Assembly (NCBI GenBank): GCA_014529385.2
Contig: CM043953.1
Span: 107,700,549-107,764,548, forward strand
Reading direction: 5' to 3'
Origin: Adiantum capillus-veneris
Taxonomy: Eukaryota > Streptophyta > Polypodiopsida > Polypodiales > Pteridaceae
Length of the DNA: 64,000 nt
A program made the translations under genes and the position numbers. Every line of letters begins with the position of its first letter. Positions within the stretch are counted from its first letter, which is position 1. Shown here in pieces: positions 25,000 to 37,140 of the stretch. The notes beneath the pieces are model-generated. The model was given only the letters and a program-made list of their open reading frames with translations. It had not been told where the DNA came from and did no database searches.

Positions 25000-25222
25000 C
25001 TGACCTTTTGGTTTTGAGACCTGATCTTGCTTATGCGGTTGGTGCATTTGCAGTGGGAGTTGTCAGTCGTGCGATGACTGACACTGGCATTGTGCATTGT
25101 GGAGCCATGCAGGTCGTTACTCGATACCTGCATCATGAGTGTCATCGTAGCTCTAGCCCTAGTGGTATGCATGTTGCAGCTACACTAGACCATGTTTGGA
25201 GTGAGCTAGTGGGCATAGGTTG
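25000..25222 (+). pseudogene. Copia RNase H remnant
   Basis: LRPDLAYAVGAFAVGVVSRA matches the conserved R-P-D-L-A-Y-A-V-G...V-S-R block at the RT/RNase H border of copia. CGAMQVVTRYLHH resembles the following A-x-x-x-x-x-R-Y-L motif. It sits directly after protease-region sequence, which shows that IN and most of RT were deleted. Confidence 0.75.
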
Positions 25223-25307
25223 AGAGTCGTCTTCTCTCACCTCTTGTATATACTAGTTGTAGGCTAGTCTTCTCACCACTTATCGGCACACAGCCTTTGT
25301 GGGAGAA

Positions 25308-25641
<334 letters not shown>

Positions 25642-26323
25642 CGTTCTCTCCACGGTTGTACAATGGTAGTCCTGATTTTGTCTTTACTGCCCTCTTCCTT
25701 GCTCTGGATTTCTGGCAGTGCATGCACTTGCTGCACCAGATGTACTAAAAGATTCTCTAATTGGTTGGTGATTCGGTTGAGAAGGTCTTGTTGATCTTCA
25801 GCCGGTTTCTATGACTGATTCCTCTGGACAGCTGCTACAGGTGCGGCTAGGTGTGGTCGGGTTCTACTCAGTTCCTCTTCCTCAGTAGTTCTGGCTTGTA
25901 GACGTAATTTCTTATCTTTAAGGCGGGCTACTTGAAATGCTACCTCATACGTAGCAGGAAACCTTCCCTTCACCTTCTCTTTAAGAATTGGCCATAAACC
26001 AGCCACAAACCGATCTTTCTTTAGGAAATCGGGTGCCCCTTTGCCCTCCCTCAGCGATGCAACGCATCGTCCCCATAGATCCACGAATTTCGATTCGTAT
26101 GCTGCATATTCAGCCATACTTCCTTGCTTCAACTCCATCAGCAATTGCCATAATTTTTCAGATGTGGTGCCTTCTCCGAAGTGCCTTAGAAATGCTGCTC
26201 TGAGCAAGTCTCACCTCTCCTTGGTGGCTTGCACCAAGGCGTTGTACCATGATCTTGCTTCCACTTTCATTAACAGTGGAAAAATATGCCAACACGAAGC
26301 ATCGTCATCCCTTCCAAAGACGA
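25642..26323 (-). pseudogene. Element A gag, central part
   Basis: Frame 26207-25809 plus upstream sequence to 26323 gives a retrotransposon gag: CWHIFPLLMKVEARSWYNAL, then LLRAAFLRHFGEG, YAAYESKFVDL and an AFQVARLKDKKL helix. A Glu/Gln-rich linker follows to 25642, where the copia derivative interrupts. On the far side (22439) the frame resumes with GRPWH, the middle of a CCHC knuckle. The N-terminal side is cut at 26323 by another repeat. Confidence 0.8.
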
Positions 26324-26529
26324 TGACGGGAGCAAAGCGAACCCCGAACCCCGACAGCCTCTAAAACACCAGGGACCGAATGGCACGCCTCGAGCTTGTC
26401 ATGGTAAAGCAAACAGGGGGCACCACCTAGCTTCAGCGGCTAGGACGCAAACAACACACCACCATAACAAAGTTTTCATCCAAGAGAGATGGATGCTTGG
26501 GAGTAATGATGAAGAGGAAAGGGAATGAG

Positions 26530-26614
<85 letters not shown>

Positions 26615-28330
26615 GGGAGGGGGTATAGCGGCTTAGTACTTAGGCACCACAAAAGGATGGCGAATCCGCACACCCTTCACACATACACAAGCTCACTCCA
26701 AACACAAGACTAGGTGGCGATTCCACACACCTCACATGGGCAAAACATTGCAAGAAAACATACTCACAAAACCTCAAGCTTTATTTAGAGAATAAGGCGA
26801 TGAAATGGGGAGCATAGGGTAGGGGAATGAGAAGGGAGAGCGTGGTAGAGCACATGGCGGATAGGTGGGAGTTGATGACGAAGGCTCGCACGAGGGTTAT
26901 GGCCATCATCCTTCATTTAGTTTCCCTTCATCTTCCATAGCCCAAGGGTGTAGAGGTCATGCTCAAGACGAGCATGGTGATTGCGGTGATGGTGATGGTG
27001 TGTGTGTGTGTGTGTGTGTGTGCACTAGGCACACACAGTGCATAATGTACTCTTTGGTGATGGTGTGTGTCTTTAGTGTGATGGTGACCCCTCTTTATAT
27101 AGGGGAGGAGGGGGGAGGAATTCTAGAATTTAGAAATGAAGAAATCATTATCTACATAGGCTATGTGACTGTGGGCCCCACTTGTCTGGCTGTGTGTATA
27201 TGTGCCAGAACAGCAGTCTCATGAGAGAGAGAGACTAAGAGAGAGAGATGGGTTGATGAAAAAAAGTGAGAGGTGACATGGAGAATAAAGTAATTACAAG
27301 AGGGGAGAGAGGGGAGTGTGTTCAGAGGTGAATCTGTGTGCAGATGTGTGTGAACACAAGAAAAATCAGGTAACCACTGGGTGGGGATGGGTCTGTGGGC
27401 ACCTTTTTCAGTGAAACTGAGTGTGTGTGAGTGTGGGGAAGGTTATTTATCTACAAGACAAGAGATATGGCGCCCTTTAGAGAGAGAGGGGGGTATTTGG
27501 GTCATGGGATATGATAGGAGAGAGAAAGAGGGGGTGGGGTATACTATTTTGGAAGATAGGGTAAGTTGCATGTGAGTTAGGGTGCATTATTGGTGAGTTA
27601 TAATGCATTATTGGTGAGAGGTGGGGTAGCTGAGGGGAGAGAGAAAGGAGAAAGGACAAGGGGAAGAGAGAGGGGGTTGACCTTTTGAGTGGAGGAGAGG
27701 AAAAGGGACACCCGACGGGCAACAGTGAAGAAAAAGGAGGCAAAGTGGGGATGGGCTATCCCGCAGGCATGAGGTGGCCTATTTTACCTTTCTTATATAT
27801 TTACATAATCATACTTTATTTTTTTCTTACTTTTTTCAATGCCTTTTATCACTCCCTGCCTAAGAGGGGGTTTTCATGGGGTGGGGACGAGAGAAGAGGG
27901 GTATGGGAGCTTGGCTTGTGAAAAGCCCCCATCAACGACACATACTATCTCAAGATTATCCAAGAAATCCGAAGCACCTTCCTTCGCCGTACCCGTGAAG
28001 GTTAGGAAGGAAACGCTTGCCATTGCAAAACACGATTTTCAAACTTTTTTTCTTCTTAAACACAAGTAACTTAGCGGCTTATAGTGGCTTCTTACCAGGT
28101 TGGGTGGATAGATCAAAACAAGATGAAAATTGAAACATTAAAGGAGTGATGGTAATCCAACAAGGAGAGGATAATGGGATTTGGGGAGCTAAGGATCTCT
28201 CGTAGCACCGCAACACCAAACAAAAACACAATCTTCTGCTGATAGAAGATCTTCCTATCTACATATATATGTAGGTGCATGTGTTGCATAAATCTAAATG
28301 GAAAAGTGGTTGGTCCGTTATTCATGATGT
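26324..28330 (-). mobile_element. LTR-like repeat interrupting element A gag (same family as the LTRs of A)
   Basis: The left end TGACGGGAGCAAAGCG and the block AACAGGGGGCACCACCTAGC...CGGCTAGGACGCAAACAACA match the LTR ends at 12509 and 30272 and, inverted, at 46299. A (GA)n tract follows at 26533-26611, a (GT)n at about 27000-27021, and a CTCTTTATATAGGGG TATA-like motif at about 27091. Length of about 2 kb would suit a solo LTR. The right end near 28330 and a target duplication were not found, so the boundary is approximate. Confidence 0.55.
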
Positions 28331-28350
28331 ACAGAGTATAAAGTACTCAC

Positions 28351-29102
28351 TTATACCCTTACCATGCCAGTGCTGACAAGTCGGCACTTCCATAGGAGGT
28401 CATCACCCTTCATAGGCTCCACCTTCCCTTCACTGCTCAGCACGTATGGAGTGATGGCAAAGTGTTTGACCACTCCTAGTCTTTTAGCTAGCAGTAGTTG
28501 CAAGTAGTTACCGTAATCGGCTCGTTGCATGAATTCCACACTATTTAATTGTAGCTCATCTTCGGCCCACTGGGTTTCACCCGTGGTAGACAGTTTCTTC
28601 AGGATGAGTTGTACGGGGAGAGGAGGAAGGCCCTCTACCTGCCTTCCAAAACAGCGAGGAAAATAGCCAAACCACTCCTCTCTAGGTCATGGGAACCTCC
28701 TTATCACCTCCACTTTGGGGTTGTCGAAGTGAACTGGCAGCACTCGCATGCGCGCTGCAAATTGATAGGCGATCTTCCACCGCTTTACTTTGGATGACTT
28801 TCTTTCTGGCAGCCTAGGCACGATTCTGCTTTCCAGAGCCAAACTCGAAGCATTCGCGTGGCGAGGTGTTTCTTTTTCCTTGGGGGTCGTGTGATTCAAG
28901 ATTGGCCTAGCCCTCTTTTTCCCTTGGCACGAGCAGCCCCTTTGGGCCACTTAGGAGCCAAGGCTATACTTTTATTTTCAGATTCCTTGGGGAAGAGAGG
29001 CTTTACTAACCTCTTTCCTTCCTTAATATAGACGATTTCTTCACGGTGGACATCGACGTAGAGGATTTCCACTTCTCCTTTACTTTCTTTGGTGGCACTC
29101 AT
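28351..29102 (-). pseudogene. Element A 5' coding remnant, unknown domain
   Basis: Successive minus frames 29102-28896, 28950-28687 and 28539-28351 look coding (VEILYVDVHREEIVYIKEG, RWKIAYQFAARMRVLPVHF, LLLAKRLGVVKHFAITPYVL). I recognise no domain. They lie between the PBS and the gag core, so this may be the gag N-terminus or an extra upstream ORF as in some Tat elements. Frameshifts separate the pieces. Confidence 0.4.
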
Positions 29103-30079
29103 TGATTGAGTGCGGTAGTGACAGCAATGAGAGCATCCTGCTGCCCTCCTCTGGTGGCTCTTGATTCACAGTGTTGGTAAACAAGCAAACTGAAACACCT
29201 CTATAGTGATGTCACCCAAGAGCGTTGAAAGAGAACTAAAAAACACCAAAATCTTTGCAAAATCCTTTTGAAACACCACAAGTCCAATAGGAGTAGACCC
29301 TTGGGAATTTACTTGCCGTCGCCCACCCAAGAGACTATGTCACATAGGAGCAAAACCCTGTCAAAGCACGGATTTACAACACACGCCGACCAATGCATAC
29401 GAAGACAAGAGCCTCTCCTTTCACAATCAAACATCAAAAACCCACAACTTCAACATCAATTCCACAATTCATAGATACATGCCCTCCGAATTTGTCTACA
29501 CACAATTTGCCACTAGGCTGCCATAGCCATAACCCTGTAGAGAACTAGTCTTAACCTGAAGAGCACAACTCCAATTGGGGCACTTTAAAGCTTGGAATTT
29601 TTTTTGAAAAATGAATGGCGAGAAAGCTGAAGATGACCAAAATTGATTCCATACGCCGCCATGAGCAAAATTGATGCGAACAGAAAGCTGTCCCAGCACG
29701 ACCACACGTACAGAAGGCTAGTCGGGGCAAAAAACTGCATCCAAAAGCACCAAGGAGACACAACGAGCTAAAACCTGCAAATTTCTGATGTTTGGCTGAA
29801 CTTTTTTAAGTTTGTACACGAGTTTTAATTATATACAAGTCTCACTTCAAAAAACTCACTCACGGGCACTTACAGTAGCTCGACAGCTGTCACTAGACTA
29901 GCGACTTGCAGTGCATGTACATGTGCTTGCTAAAGCAAGCTAAAAAACCCACAAAAAGAAATCCCACACACCCTTTTGACATCGGGCGTCATGTCCGTAT
30001 GTACAAATTTACAAAAAATTGGGTGTCAGAAATGCGCCCAACAACGGTTAGAATGAGAGATGCGAGATGAAGAACTTAC

Positions 30080-30199
30080 TTCCTGGATGTTGACGATGGT
30101 GTAGTCCGACAGCAGCACTTCGATGAAGGCTCTTAGTGCTTCTTCAAGTTCTTCCTCCTCCCTTATCCAATTGGAGAATTCCCACAGCCAGTCGTCCAT
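30080..30199 (-). other. Short ORF behind the element A PBS with a splice-donor-like end
   Basis: ATG at 30199, 54 bases after the PBS, opens 40 codons (MDDWLWEFSNWIREEEE...NIQE), acidic and helical. They end at CAGGAA|GTAAGT, a strong donor context, before running into a stop 16 codons later. It may be a first coding exon of a spliced gag, or chance. Between 30079 and 29103 no coding signal is evident. Confidence 0.35.
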
Positions 30200-30252
30200 A
30201 GTTGACGACGTGCATCATTTTCAGTGTTGTAAACGGAAGAATTTTGAGCCCT

Positions 30253-30269
30253 CCTCAATGGGGGCACCA
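30253..30269 (-). other. Element A primer binding site (tRNA not identified)
   Basis: Minus strand TGGTGCCCCCATTGAGG, two bases after LTR end TTGTCA. Placement is right for a PBS; it would pair with a tRNA ending GGGGGCACCA. Confidence 0.55.
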
Positions 30270-30424
30270 AATGACAAGTGCAAGTGCAAAATGGAGCCTA
30301 ACGGCCTCTACGCCAGGACCTTGCACGCAGAACTCGTCACAGGGAGTGAACAGGGGGCACCACCTAGCTTTGAGCAGCTAGGACGCAGACAACAACGATT
30401 TAAATAACACTAACACAACATACC

Positions 30425-30427
<3 letters not shown>

Positions 30428-30509
<82 letters not shown>
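30428..30509. repeat. (GA)n microsatellite, about 41 units
   Basis: Lies in the LTR of element A; the paralogous tract at 12668-12702 is shorter. Confidence 0.95.
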
Positions 30510-30510
<1 letters not shown>

Positions 30511-30770
30511 GTAGATGGAGGGGATGAAAACCCTTCGGAATGTGAGGGCAAACTTGATTCAAGATGGTATTTACAAAACCCTTCGTTTCGGCGAGGTGGA
30601 GACAACGGAGAGAGAGAGAGAGAAATGAAATGTTATATTAACGTCTTCAAAAGGCCAAAATGACCTATGAGACCAAAAAGTTACAATTGGTGAATCTGAT
30701 ACCATGTCTGAGTATGGAGATTACAGAGTTACAAAGAACTAAATCTAAAACACTAAGGAGAAAGGAAAGG

Positions 30771-30792
30771 GGGGGGGGGGGGGGGGGGGGGG
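30771..30792 (+). repeat. Poly-G run
   Basis: 22 consecutive G. A second run of G with one break is at about 31819-31842. Confidence 0.9.
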
Positions 30793-31091
30793 TGTTTGTG
30801 GGTTCAGATGAAATCTCTCATCAATCGCTGTCGGATCTCATCGACCTCCTCCATGGTCAGTACTCTGGTTGGGCGTCTTGCATGTCAAGCTAGAGTGATC
30901 TGATTCTTTTGTTGTAGCCTTCGTCGGTAGCGGGAGACCCCCCGAGGTCGTGGACGTCTGGATCTGTCAAGCTCTGTGGCTCGATCAAGCAGTGTACCTC
31001 TAGTATGAGTAGGCTTTGAGATCTACTGTAATGACTGCTCCGTTGGCTCTTCTCTGGCTGGTGTAAAGAAATCTGTGATTCGTCTCTGAGA

Positions 31092-34000
31092 CTATCTTTC
31101 CTCTGATGTCCTCAACAAGCTCTTCCTAAATCTGCGCAGCTCTAGTAGGAACAATCCGAGACACCTCTGATCCTTGTATCTCATGACTCTAGAAAAAGGT
31201 CCGAACCCTTCTCTGAACAGGCAGTGGAAGCGGCCGCGTATCTCATAGTATGCCGGGCAGTGACATGTGTAGTGCAATTCTGTCTCTGGCTCTAAGTTAC
31301 ATAGGTGACATATCCTAGCTCCTGCCGACACCCCTCGAAATCGGCCAATCTTGATTTGGAGCTGATGTGAGGTTGTGCGTATCTGTCCAATAGGGCATCT
31401 TATCCCATGAGATAAGTGTGTGTCCATGTATGCAGGCCTAGTCACAAAGCCGTCCTCCATGAGTTGGAGAAGATGCTCTCTGTAGAAGGCCATCTTTGTG
31501 CCTAGCTCCTGTGTCGGCTGTATCCATGTCCTCTTGGTATATAGCTGAATCAGATCTTGACGTATGAGTGGTGATCTTTGTCCGTGTGAGAGACAAAGAG
31601 GGTGCATCCAGGGAGTATTGAAGCGGAGGTAATCTGAACATGTTGAGACCATGCGACTGAAACCATGGTGTCATCTGTCCATACCAACATGCTGTATCGC
31701 CTTGTAGAGCTAGTTGTTGAGATAACTCAAGGGCAAGCCGAGCGTATCTGTCCCTGGGGAGATCCCATAGACCATGCATAAAGGAAACTGATCTCGTCGA
31801 TGCCTCCACCACGAGGGAAGGGGGGGGGGGGGGGGGGGTGGGGCGGCGGCGGCTAGCTCGGCTTGGATAATCTCATGTGGTACTGAGGCCTTAGCCCAAA
31901 TCATCGGAGCGATCATAGAGACCAGAGGCCTCTCCATACATCTCCATCCATTTGTGTTTCCAGATCTCCCCCGGTGGTCTACTGAGGGTCCCCATACCTG
32001 AACTCCATAGAGCATAGCTGGAGTCACTAGAGTGTCAAAAAGTCAAAGCTTTGTTCGCGGTTCCTGAAACTGAACTGCGAACACATCCTCTCCAGTCCTC
32101 CCAAAGCTGCATATGCTCTCGTCAGTCTAGTCTCTGATGCTCTCCTTAGTGACAACACCATTCCACCGAAGGCTACCCCAAGATAAGTATATGCATATGT
32201 GTACTCCACAGTCTCCTGGCCATACATAAATGTGGGTGCCGACCTCCTGACCCACTGTGGAGTGGTGTTGAACACCATAACCTTGGTTTTCCCCAGATTG
32301 ATAAACAATCCACTGTCACGAGCAAATGCATGCAGAGCATCCAAATGACGTTGCATCCCCTCTGGAGAGTCAGAAATCAGCACAATATCATCAGCATATA
32401 GTAACATCGGAATCCATGTCCCTGCTAGCTGAGCCCCCTGTCCCCCTGACGCTCTACATAGTCTGAAAACTCATCCACATACATCCCAAAAAGAGACGGG
32501 GATAGGGGGCATCCTTGCTTCACTCCAATAGTGGAGAGGACCATGTGAGACATTCCCTCAGTGGTGCATACCCGCCCCATCATTGTCATGTATAGAGCCA
32601 GAATCCCCCAAATCAGCTCTGTAGGCACACCCATGTCCCGTAATCTGCGTATAAGTTTGGCTCTCGGCACTGTGTCAAAGGATTTGCGAAAATCCACAAA
32701 GCTACAATAGATTCTCTTGCCATGGTGTCTACCCTCTTCAATAATAGCTCTGAGTGTCAGAATCTGGTTAAGAGTGGACAAACCTCTCCTGAAACCTGCT
32801 TGCCCTGGTGCTCTTATGCCCTCTCGCTCTGCCCATCTACTCAGCTCCTGTTCAAGAATGGATGCATACAGCCTAGCTAGTGTGTGACCAACCATGATGG
32901 TGCGATAATTCTTGGGAATCATGGGATCTTCTGACTTGAAAATAGGCACAATCGTGGACATACTCCAAGTCTCAGGGAAGCCTTCATACATGGCTCGATT
33001 AAACATCATAGCCAGGAGCTCTGCAAGCATATCTCTGGCATGGATGAAGTGCTCTGCTACCAGACCATCATGATCATGTGCTCTCGTTGTCTTCATCCTG
33101 TCAATAGCTTTCCTTACCCTCTCAGCAGTAAAGAAAGAACATGTCTCTGGGCATGTCTCTAGTGGGTCCGGTAGAGGTGGTTGTCTGATATTGTGTAGAG
33201 AGATGTGGCATGTTCCCCACATGTCTTAGTGGAGGTGACCACTGGTGGTGGTGAATGTTCGTGGAATAGCCTCCATGCTTTGCCTGAGTCCTGACTTATA
33301 AATAACTGATACAAATCTTGCTCTAGCTGGGATAAATAAGTCCTTTTCTTTCGTCGCACTCTAGGCGGCGAAAGATAATCCGTGACTATCTATGTGTGGT
33401 AATACCCATGAGCAGTTCCCTCTGTAACTTGATCCTCATCTCTCTACACTCCTCATCATACCAACTGTTCTGGGGCATTTTTCCAGATCGTCTCCTTGTA
33501 GGCTGGCTGCAGGGGTATGCTTCTGATGTTGCATCATGGAGCGTCTCTATCAATATCTGAGTGAGTTCATCTAGTGGCCGTCCTGGCTCCTGGGTGCATA
33601 GCTTCCTATATATCTCATCCATATACACAGAGTCTGTCTCCCTCATGAAGGTATATCGGACGTGTGTAGGGACCTCTCCTAATGGAGCTGTGCCGAACTG
33701 AAACGTCAGGGTGAAGGACAAGATAGCATGATCAACTGCCACTCCAACTGGCCTAGTGCCCACCATGAAATCTTGAAAGAATGGAATGAGACCTGGCTGG
33801 GCCATAGCATAATCCATTGTGCTGGCACCATGTCGGTGTGGAAAGCAAGTAAAACCTCCAGCTATCGAAAATCTTTGTAGGCCATTCAAAATGGCCAATC
33901 TATGTGCGGTTCCCATATATATCATGTATCTGCCATATTCCGTGTATTCCTCATCTTGTGATAATCTGGATAGACCCATCTCTGTAACGTCCAGCTCCCT

Positions 34001-34518
34001 AAGCATTTCCTTGGAGGTATCATCAAGAAAAAGAAAAAAATATTGTATGGTGGTGGGTAGTCCTAGCATTGAAATCCCCTAGTATGATAATGTCACCATC
34101 CTTAGAAAACTCCCATATGTCATTATCCAAAATAGCAAAGGGGGATTGTCCCCTAGGTGATGCATATACTGACGTACTAGGAGGAAAGTAACAGATAGCA
34201 ATGTAGAGGTATTTTCCCGTCTCTGCCTTGAGCCTCACCCACATATACCTAGCATGTTCATCCTTGCGTGCTATATATATCAATGGTTGCAACTCCTCCT
34301 TGAATAGAACTGCCACTCCCCGTGAGCCTCGTCCTCGGTGCTCCGATCTGGTCTCTTATCTGCAGGCTGTCTCCCATCTATACCCGCTCACCTGTGGCAT
34401 GGATTGCCCAGGGGCTTGATGCGTCTCAGAGTAGAAGATGATGTCTCTCCCTGTGAAGCTATCCTCAAAGGCCCCTACATGAAGACGAAGTGACCCATTA
34501 CAATTCCAGGTTGCCATC
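31092..34518 (-). pseudogene. LINE-2 ORF2: endonuclease and reverse transcriptase
   Basis: ATG near 34518 starts MATWNCNGSL, with the conserved endonuclease Asn, then YSETH, GRGSRGVAVLF, IILGDFNART and VAVDHAILSF (catalytic His). RT motifs are IVPIFKSEDP, FVDFRKSFDTVPRAKL, STIGVKQGCPLSPSLFG and LLYADDIVLISDS. A late cluster, CHLCNLEPETELHYTCHCPA, follows near 31310. Breaks at about 34315, 34060, 33370, 33190, 32420 and 31800 disable it. Poly-G runs occur at 30771-30792 (3' UTR) and 31816-31839. Confidence 0.88.
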
Positions 34519-35322
34519 TTTAGTGTGGTCCCATAGGTCTCGCACCATCATGCGGGACATCGCTCCAATATCACCACCTTTCCATCTCTGTAGAAAGCAA
34601 TCTTCCCCTTTTCCCTTGCTGCTCTAATTTTCGGTATTACTTGAGAGAGAGAGACTATAGTGCATTCTCTAGGGAATTTTCACGTGTGCAAAGATCCTAC
34701 TCTATGCATAGTGACCTTTGGAGTGTGTGTGCACGACTTCTCTTTCAAGTGTTGACCCCCCGATAATGACCTCTAGTGCTCTTTTATACGTGCAGGCTGC
34801 TTAGTTTAGCATAAAATGATTAGGTTTAGAGTCCTAAGCTGGAGAGACAAAACAGGCAGTCGGATCCCGGATGGTTGATTGGTGCTTTGTTTTGGGAGAA
34901 ATAAGAAAATGATATTCTCCTAGGTGGGCCTTTGTGACCATCACCTAGAGAGAGGTGGAATATACAAATGGGTTTGGCTTGGAAAACGCAAAATGAATTA
35001 CCCTACGGATGTTTACTGAGGAAGTGTGTCGTGGATGAAATGTCGGCAAATCGCAGGCTTTACTGGTGAGTTGGTGTAGCGCAATCGTCAATTTCGGTGC
35101 CGACCGGGGCATGCCTTCGGTGCCATTCTTTGATTTGTTGTCGCCATTGCGTGTTTTTGGTGTCGTTTGTCGATGTCCATTTGCTCTGCTTCCCGTGTGT
35201 GCCATGTGTGCGTGTTGTTGGTGCGTATGTGATTGTGTGCATGTGCGTATGCGTGTAGTGTATGTATGTGTGTGTACAATATGTGTTTGTGAGAGAGTGT
35301 GTGTGTGTGTATGTGTGTGTGT

Positions 35323-35370
<48 letters not shown>

Positions 35371-35428
35371 GAGGTCGAGAGATGGAGAAAGAGGTGTGAG
35401 GGTGAGTGTATGTGTGTGTGTGTGTATG

Positions 35429-35486
<58 letters not shown>

Positions 35487-35549
35487 CTTTCCTATTGGCT
35501 GCTTACACAGAAGGAGAGAGAGAGATAGAGGGAGAGATGAACGATAATG

Positions 35550-35609
<60 letters not shown>

Positions 35610-35764
35610 GGCTTTACTGATAATGGAGGAGAGAGAGAGGGGGTGGCGCCAAGCTGGAGAGAGAGAGAGAGAGAGCCAAGGGTGGCGGCCCCTCTGTGAG
35701 CGCAAGATCAAGGAGGAAGCGTGGTGGCGACAAGCTGCAATAAAAAAACCGTTTTTTTTAAAAT

Positions 35765-35776
35765 TTGTATTATATA
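35765..35776 (-). promoter_or_regulatory. TATA-like box of the element A LTR
   Basis: Minus strand CTATATAATA preceded by GGGGAG. The duplicate copy is at 39804-39815. The downstream leader is GA/CT-rich. Confidence 0.5.
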
Positions 35777-36363
35777 GCTCCCCTTCTCTTGGGGTTAGTA
35801 CCCACGGTCAAGGTCTTCGAAGACCGGCCATCACTACATACGTTGGGTATATGGTCTATTGGCATGTGCACCAACATATGGTGTGTCATAAAAACTTAAC
35901 ATCTACTTTCCCAAATGATTTTCTCATATTAAACTGATCATTTAATATGGGGAGATACTAAGGGAAGCAAAGGCTAGATATCGAAAAGGCTGTCAGACCT
36001 GTCTCAACAGGGGATCCAAAGGAGGAAAAATAGGGATCCAGATGGGGATGGTCTGCTAAAGAGCAAAGTGCACCAGTGGAGTTTAAAAGACCCTTAGGTT
36101 TAACTCCATTAAAGACTTCCAAAGGCTAAAGTTCCAAATTTTTACTCTAAAAGTCCTAGGCCATGGGAACTGCTCTTAATGACTAAAGTGTTGAATGCTA
36201 AACTCAACAAAGTGGCTACAGGGAAAGGACAGAAGAGTGAGCAAGCTGGGAAAGAGACAACACACTCTTTCTCTCTCTCACACACACACATCAGTTTACC
36301 TTTCCACAAAGCAAATAGGACACATGTTAGGCATGCAAGAAAACCCCCAATTCTTGCCTTAAT

Positions 36364-36750
36364 CCTATTGGATGGACATAGAGGTGGACCAATAAGGGCT
36401 CAGCTAGTGTAAACTAAATTTCTTATTTTATAAATGCTTTAAAAAAACCAATAAGAATTAGTCTCCCTAAAATACTATTGGACAATCAAAAGGTCCAATG
36501 AGAATTAAGCAACCCATAAATTTGCTTAATTCCTATTGGCTAGAAGACTAAAAGGTCCAACAGGAATTCAGATAATTAAATTAATTATTTGAGCTTTTAC
36601 AAAAAGGAGAAAAGGATGGACACTGGTCACAAGGCTCTTGATTGGGCCTCTCAAATGCTATTGGCTAAACTTTTCACAGGCCAATAGTAAGCCAGCAAGA
36701 GTAAAAAGCTTGCTCAAATGCTATTGGCTAAGCTTTTCAAGAGCCAATAG
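36364..36750. repeat. Array of five ATTGG...CCAAT inverted repeats (copy 1)
   Basis: Hairpins at 36364-36395 (TATTGG/CCAATA), 36475-36500 (ATTGGAC/GTCCAAT), 36529-36568 (AATTCCTATTGG/CCAACAGGAATT), 36657-36688 (CTATTGGC/GCCAATAG) and 36721-36750 (CTATTGGCT/AGCCAATAG). Loops are 8-18 bases. It lies in LTR U3, 590-980 bp upstream of the TATA-like box. Confidence 0.85.
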
Positions 36751-36942
36751 GAAGCCAACATGAGTAAATTGCAATAGGGGTCGACCAAGATGAGAGAGGG
36801 GGTACTCATTTGTGAATCCATTATTCCACACACACTCACACAAGCTCATGTGTGAAGTAAAGAAAGTCTATCTCCTTCTCAAGCTTTAATGGAAAGCTCT
36901 TCATCTACTCCAAGCTTGTGAGAAGGGAGGCCTACACCAACA

Positions 36943-37140
36943 AACTCTTCCAGGACGTACATCAATGCCCTGCACAATATTCCAGACGCCCTTTGACACA
37001 AGAACCTGTTGCATCATGTAAGCCCACATAGGGTAATTGTCCCCATCCAATCTGTCCTGAACATCAAACATCTTGAACACATCTGTGTTGTTGTCAACCA
37101 TGGTAAATGCTGCACCTGATGTGAAAACTGCCCGAAAAGA
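36943..37140 (-). pseudogene. Copia gag N-terminus, copy 1
   Basis: MVDNNTDVFKMF then DRLDGDNYPMWAYMMQQVLV and GVWNIVQGID: the L-x-G-x-N-Y-x-x-W start of copia gag. Homology ends abruptly at DVRPG, where the element A LTR begins. Confidence 0.8.

Larger units (their letters stand above)
30624..34642 (-). mobile_element. LINE-2: 5'-truncated non-LTR retrotransposon inside a (GA)n tract
   Basis: (GA)n flanks it on both sides (30608-30623 and 34643-34654). The host LTR sequence before and after it is continuous in the copy at 12780-12830. It carries EN and RT but no ORF1. The 3' terminal sequence has TGACCTATGAGACCAAA, nearly the same as the LINE-1 3' end (TGACCTATGGGACCAAA at 13599-13615), so both belong to related families. 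Confidence 0.9.
30272..36942 (-). repeat. Element A 5' LTR, about 2.65 kb, split by LINE-2
   Basis: On the minus strand it starts TGTTGGTGTAGG (36942) inside a copia gag. U3 has the CCAAT hairpins (36750-36364) and a GAGCTATATAATA box at 35776-35765. The leader contains GA tracts at 35553-35607, 35431-35482, 35327-35368 and 30428-30509, and it ends TTGTCA (30272). Removing LINE-2 (30624-34642) leaves about 2,650 bp. The 3' half matches 12509-13551. The right boundary rests on TG and the abrupt end of gag homology. Confidence 0.6.

Noticed and set aside
27480-27743. Small Pro/Ser-rich minus ORF as a gene
   Set aside because: It is within GA/GGGA-rich repeat DNA without a recognisable domain.
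36364-36750. CRISPR array
   Set aside because: The repeats are inverted pairs with differing arms, not direct repeats with spacers, and the DNA is eukaryotic.
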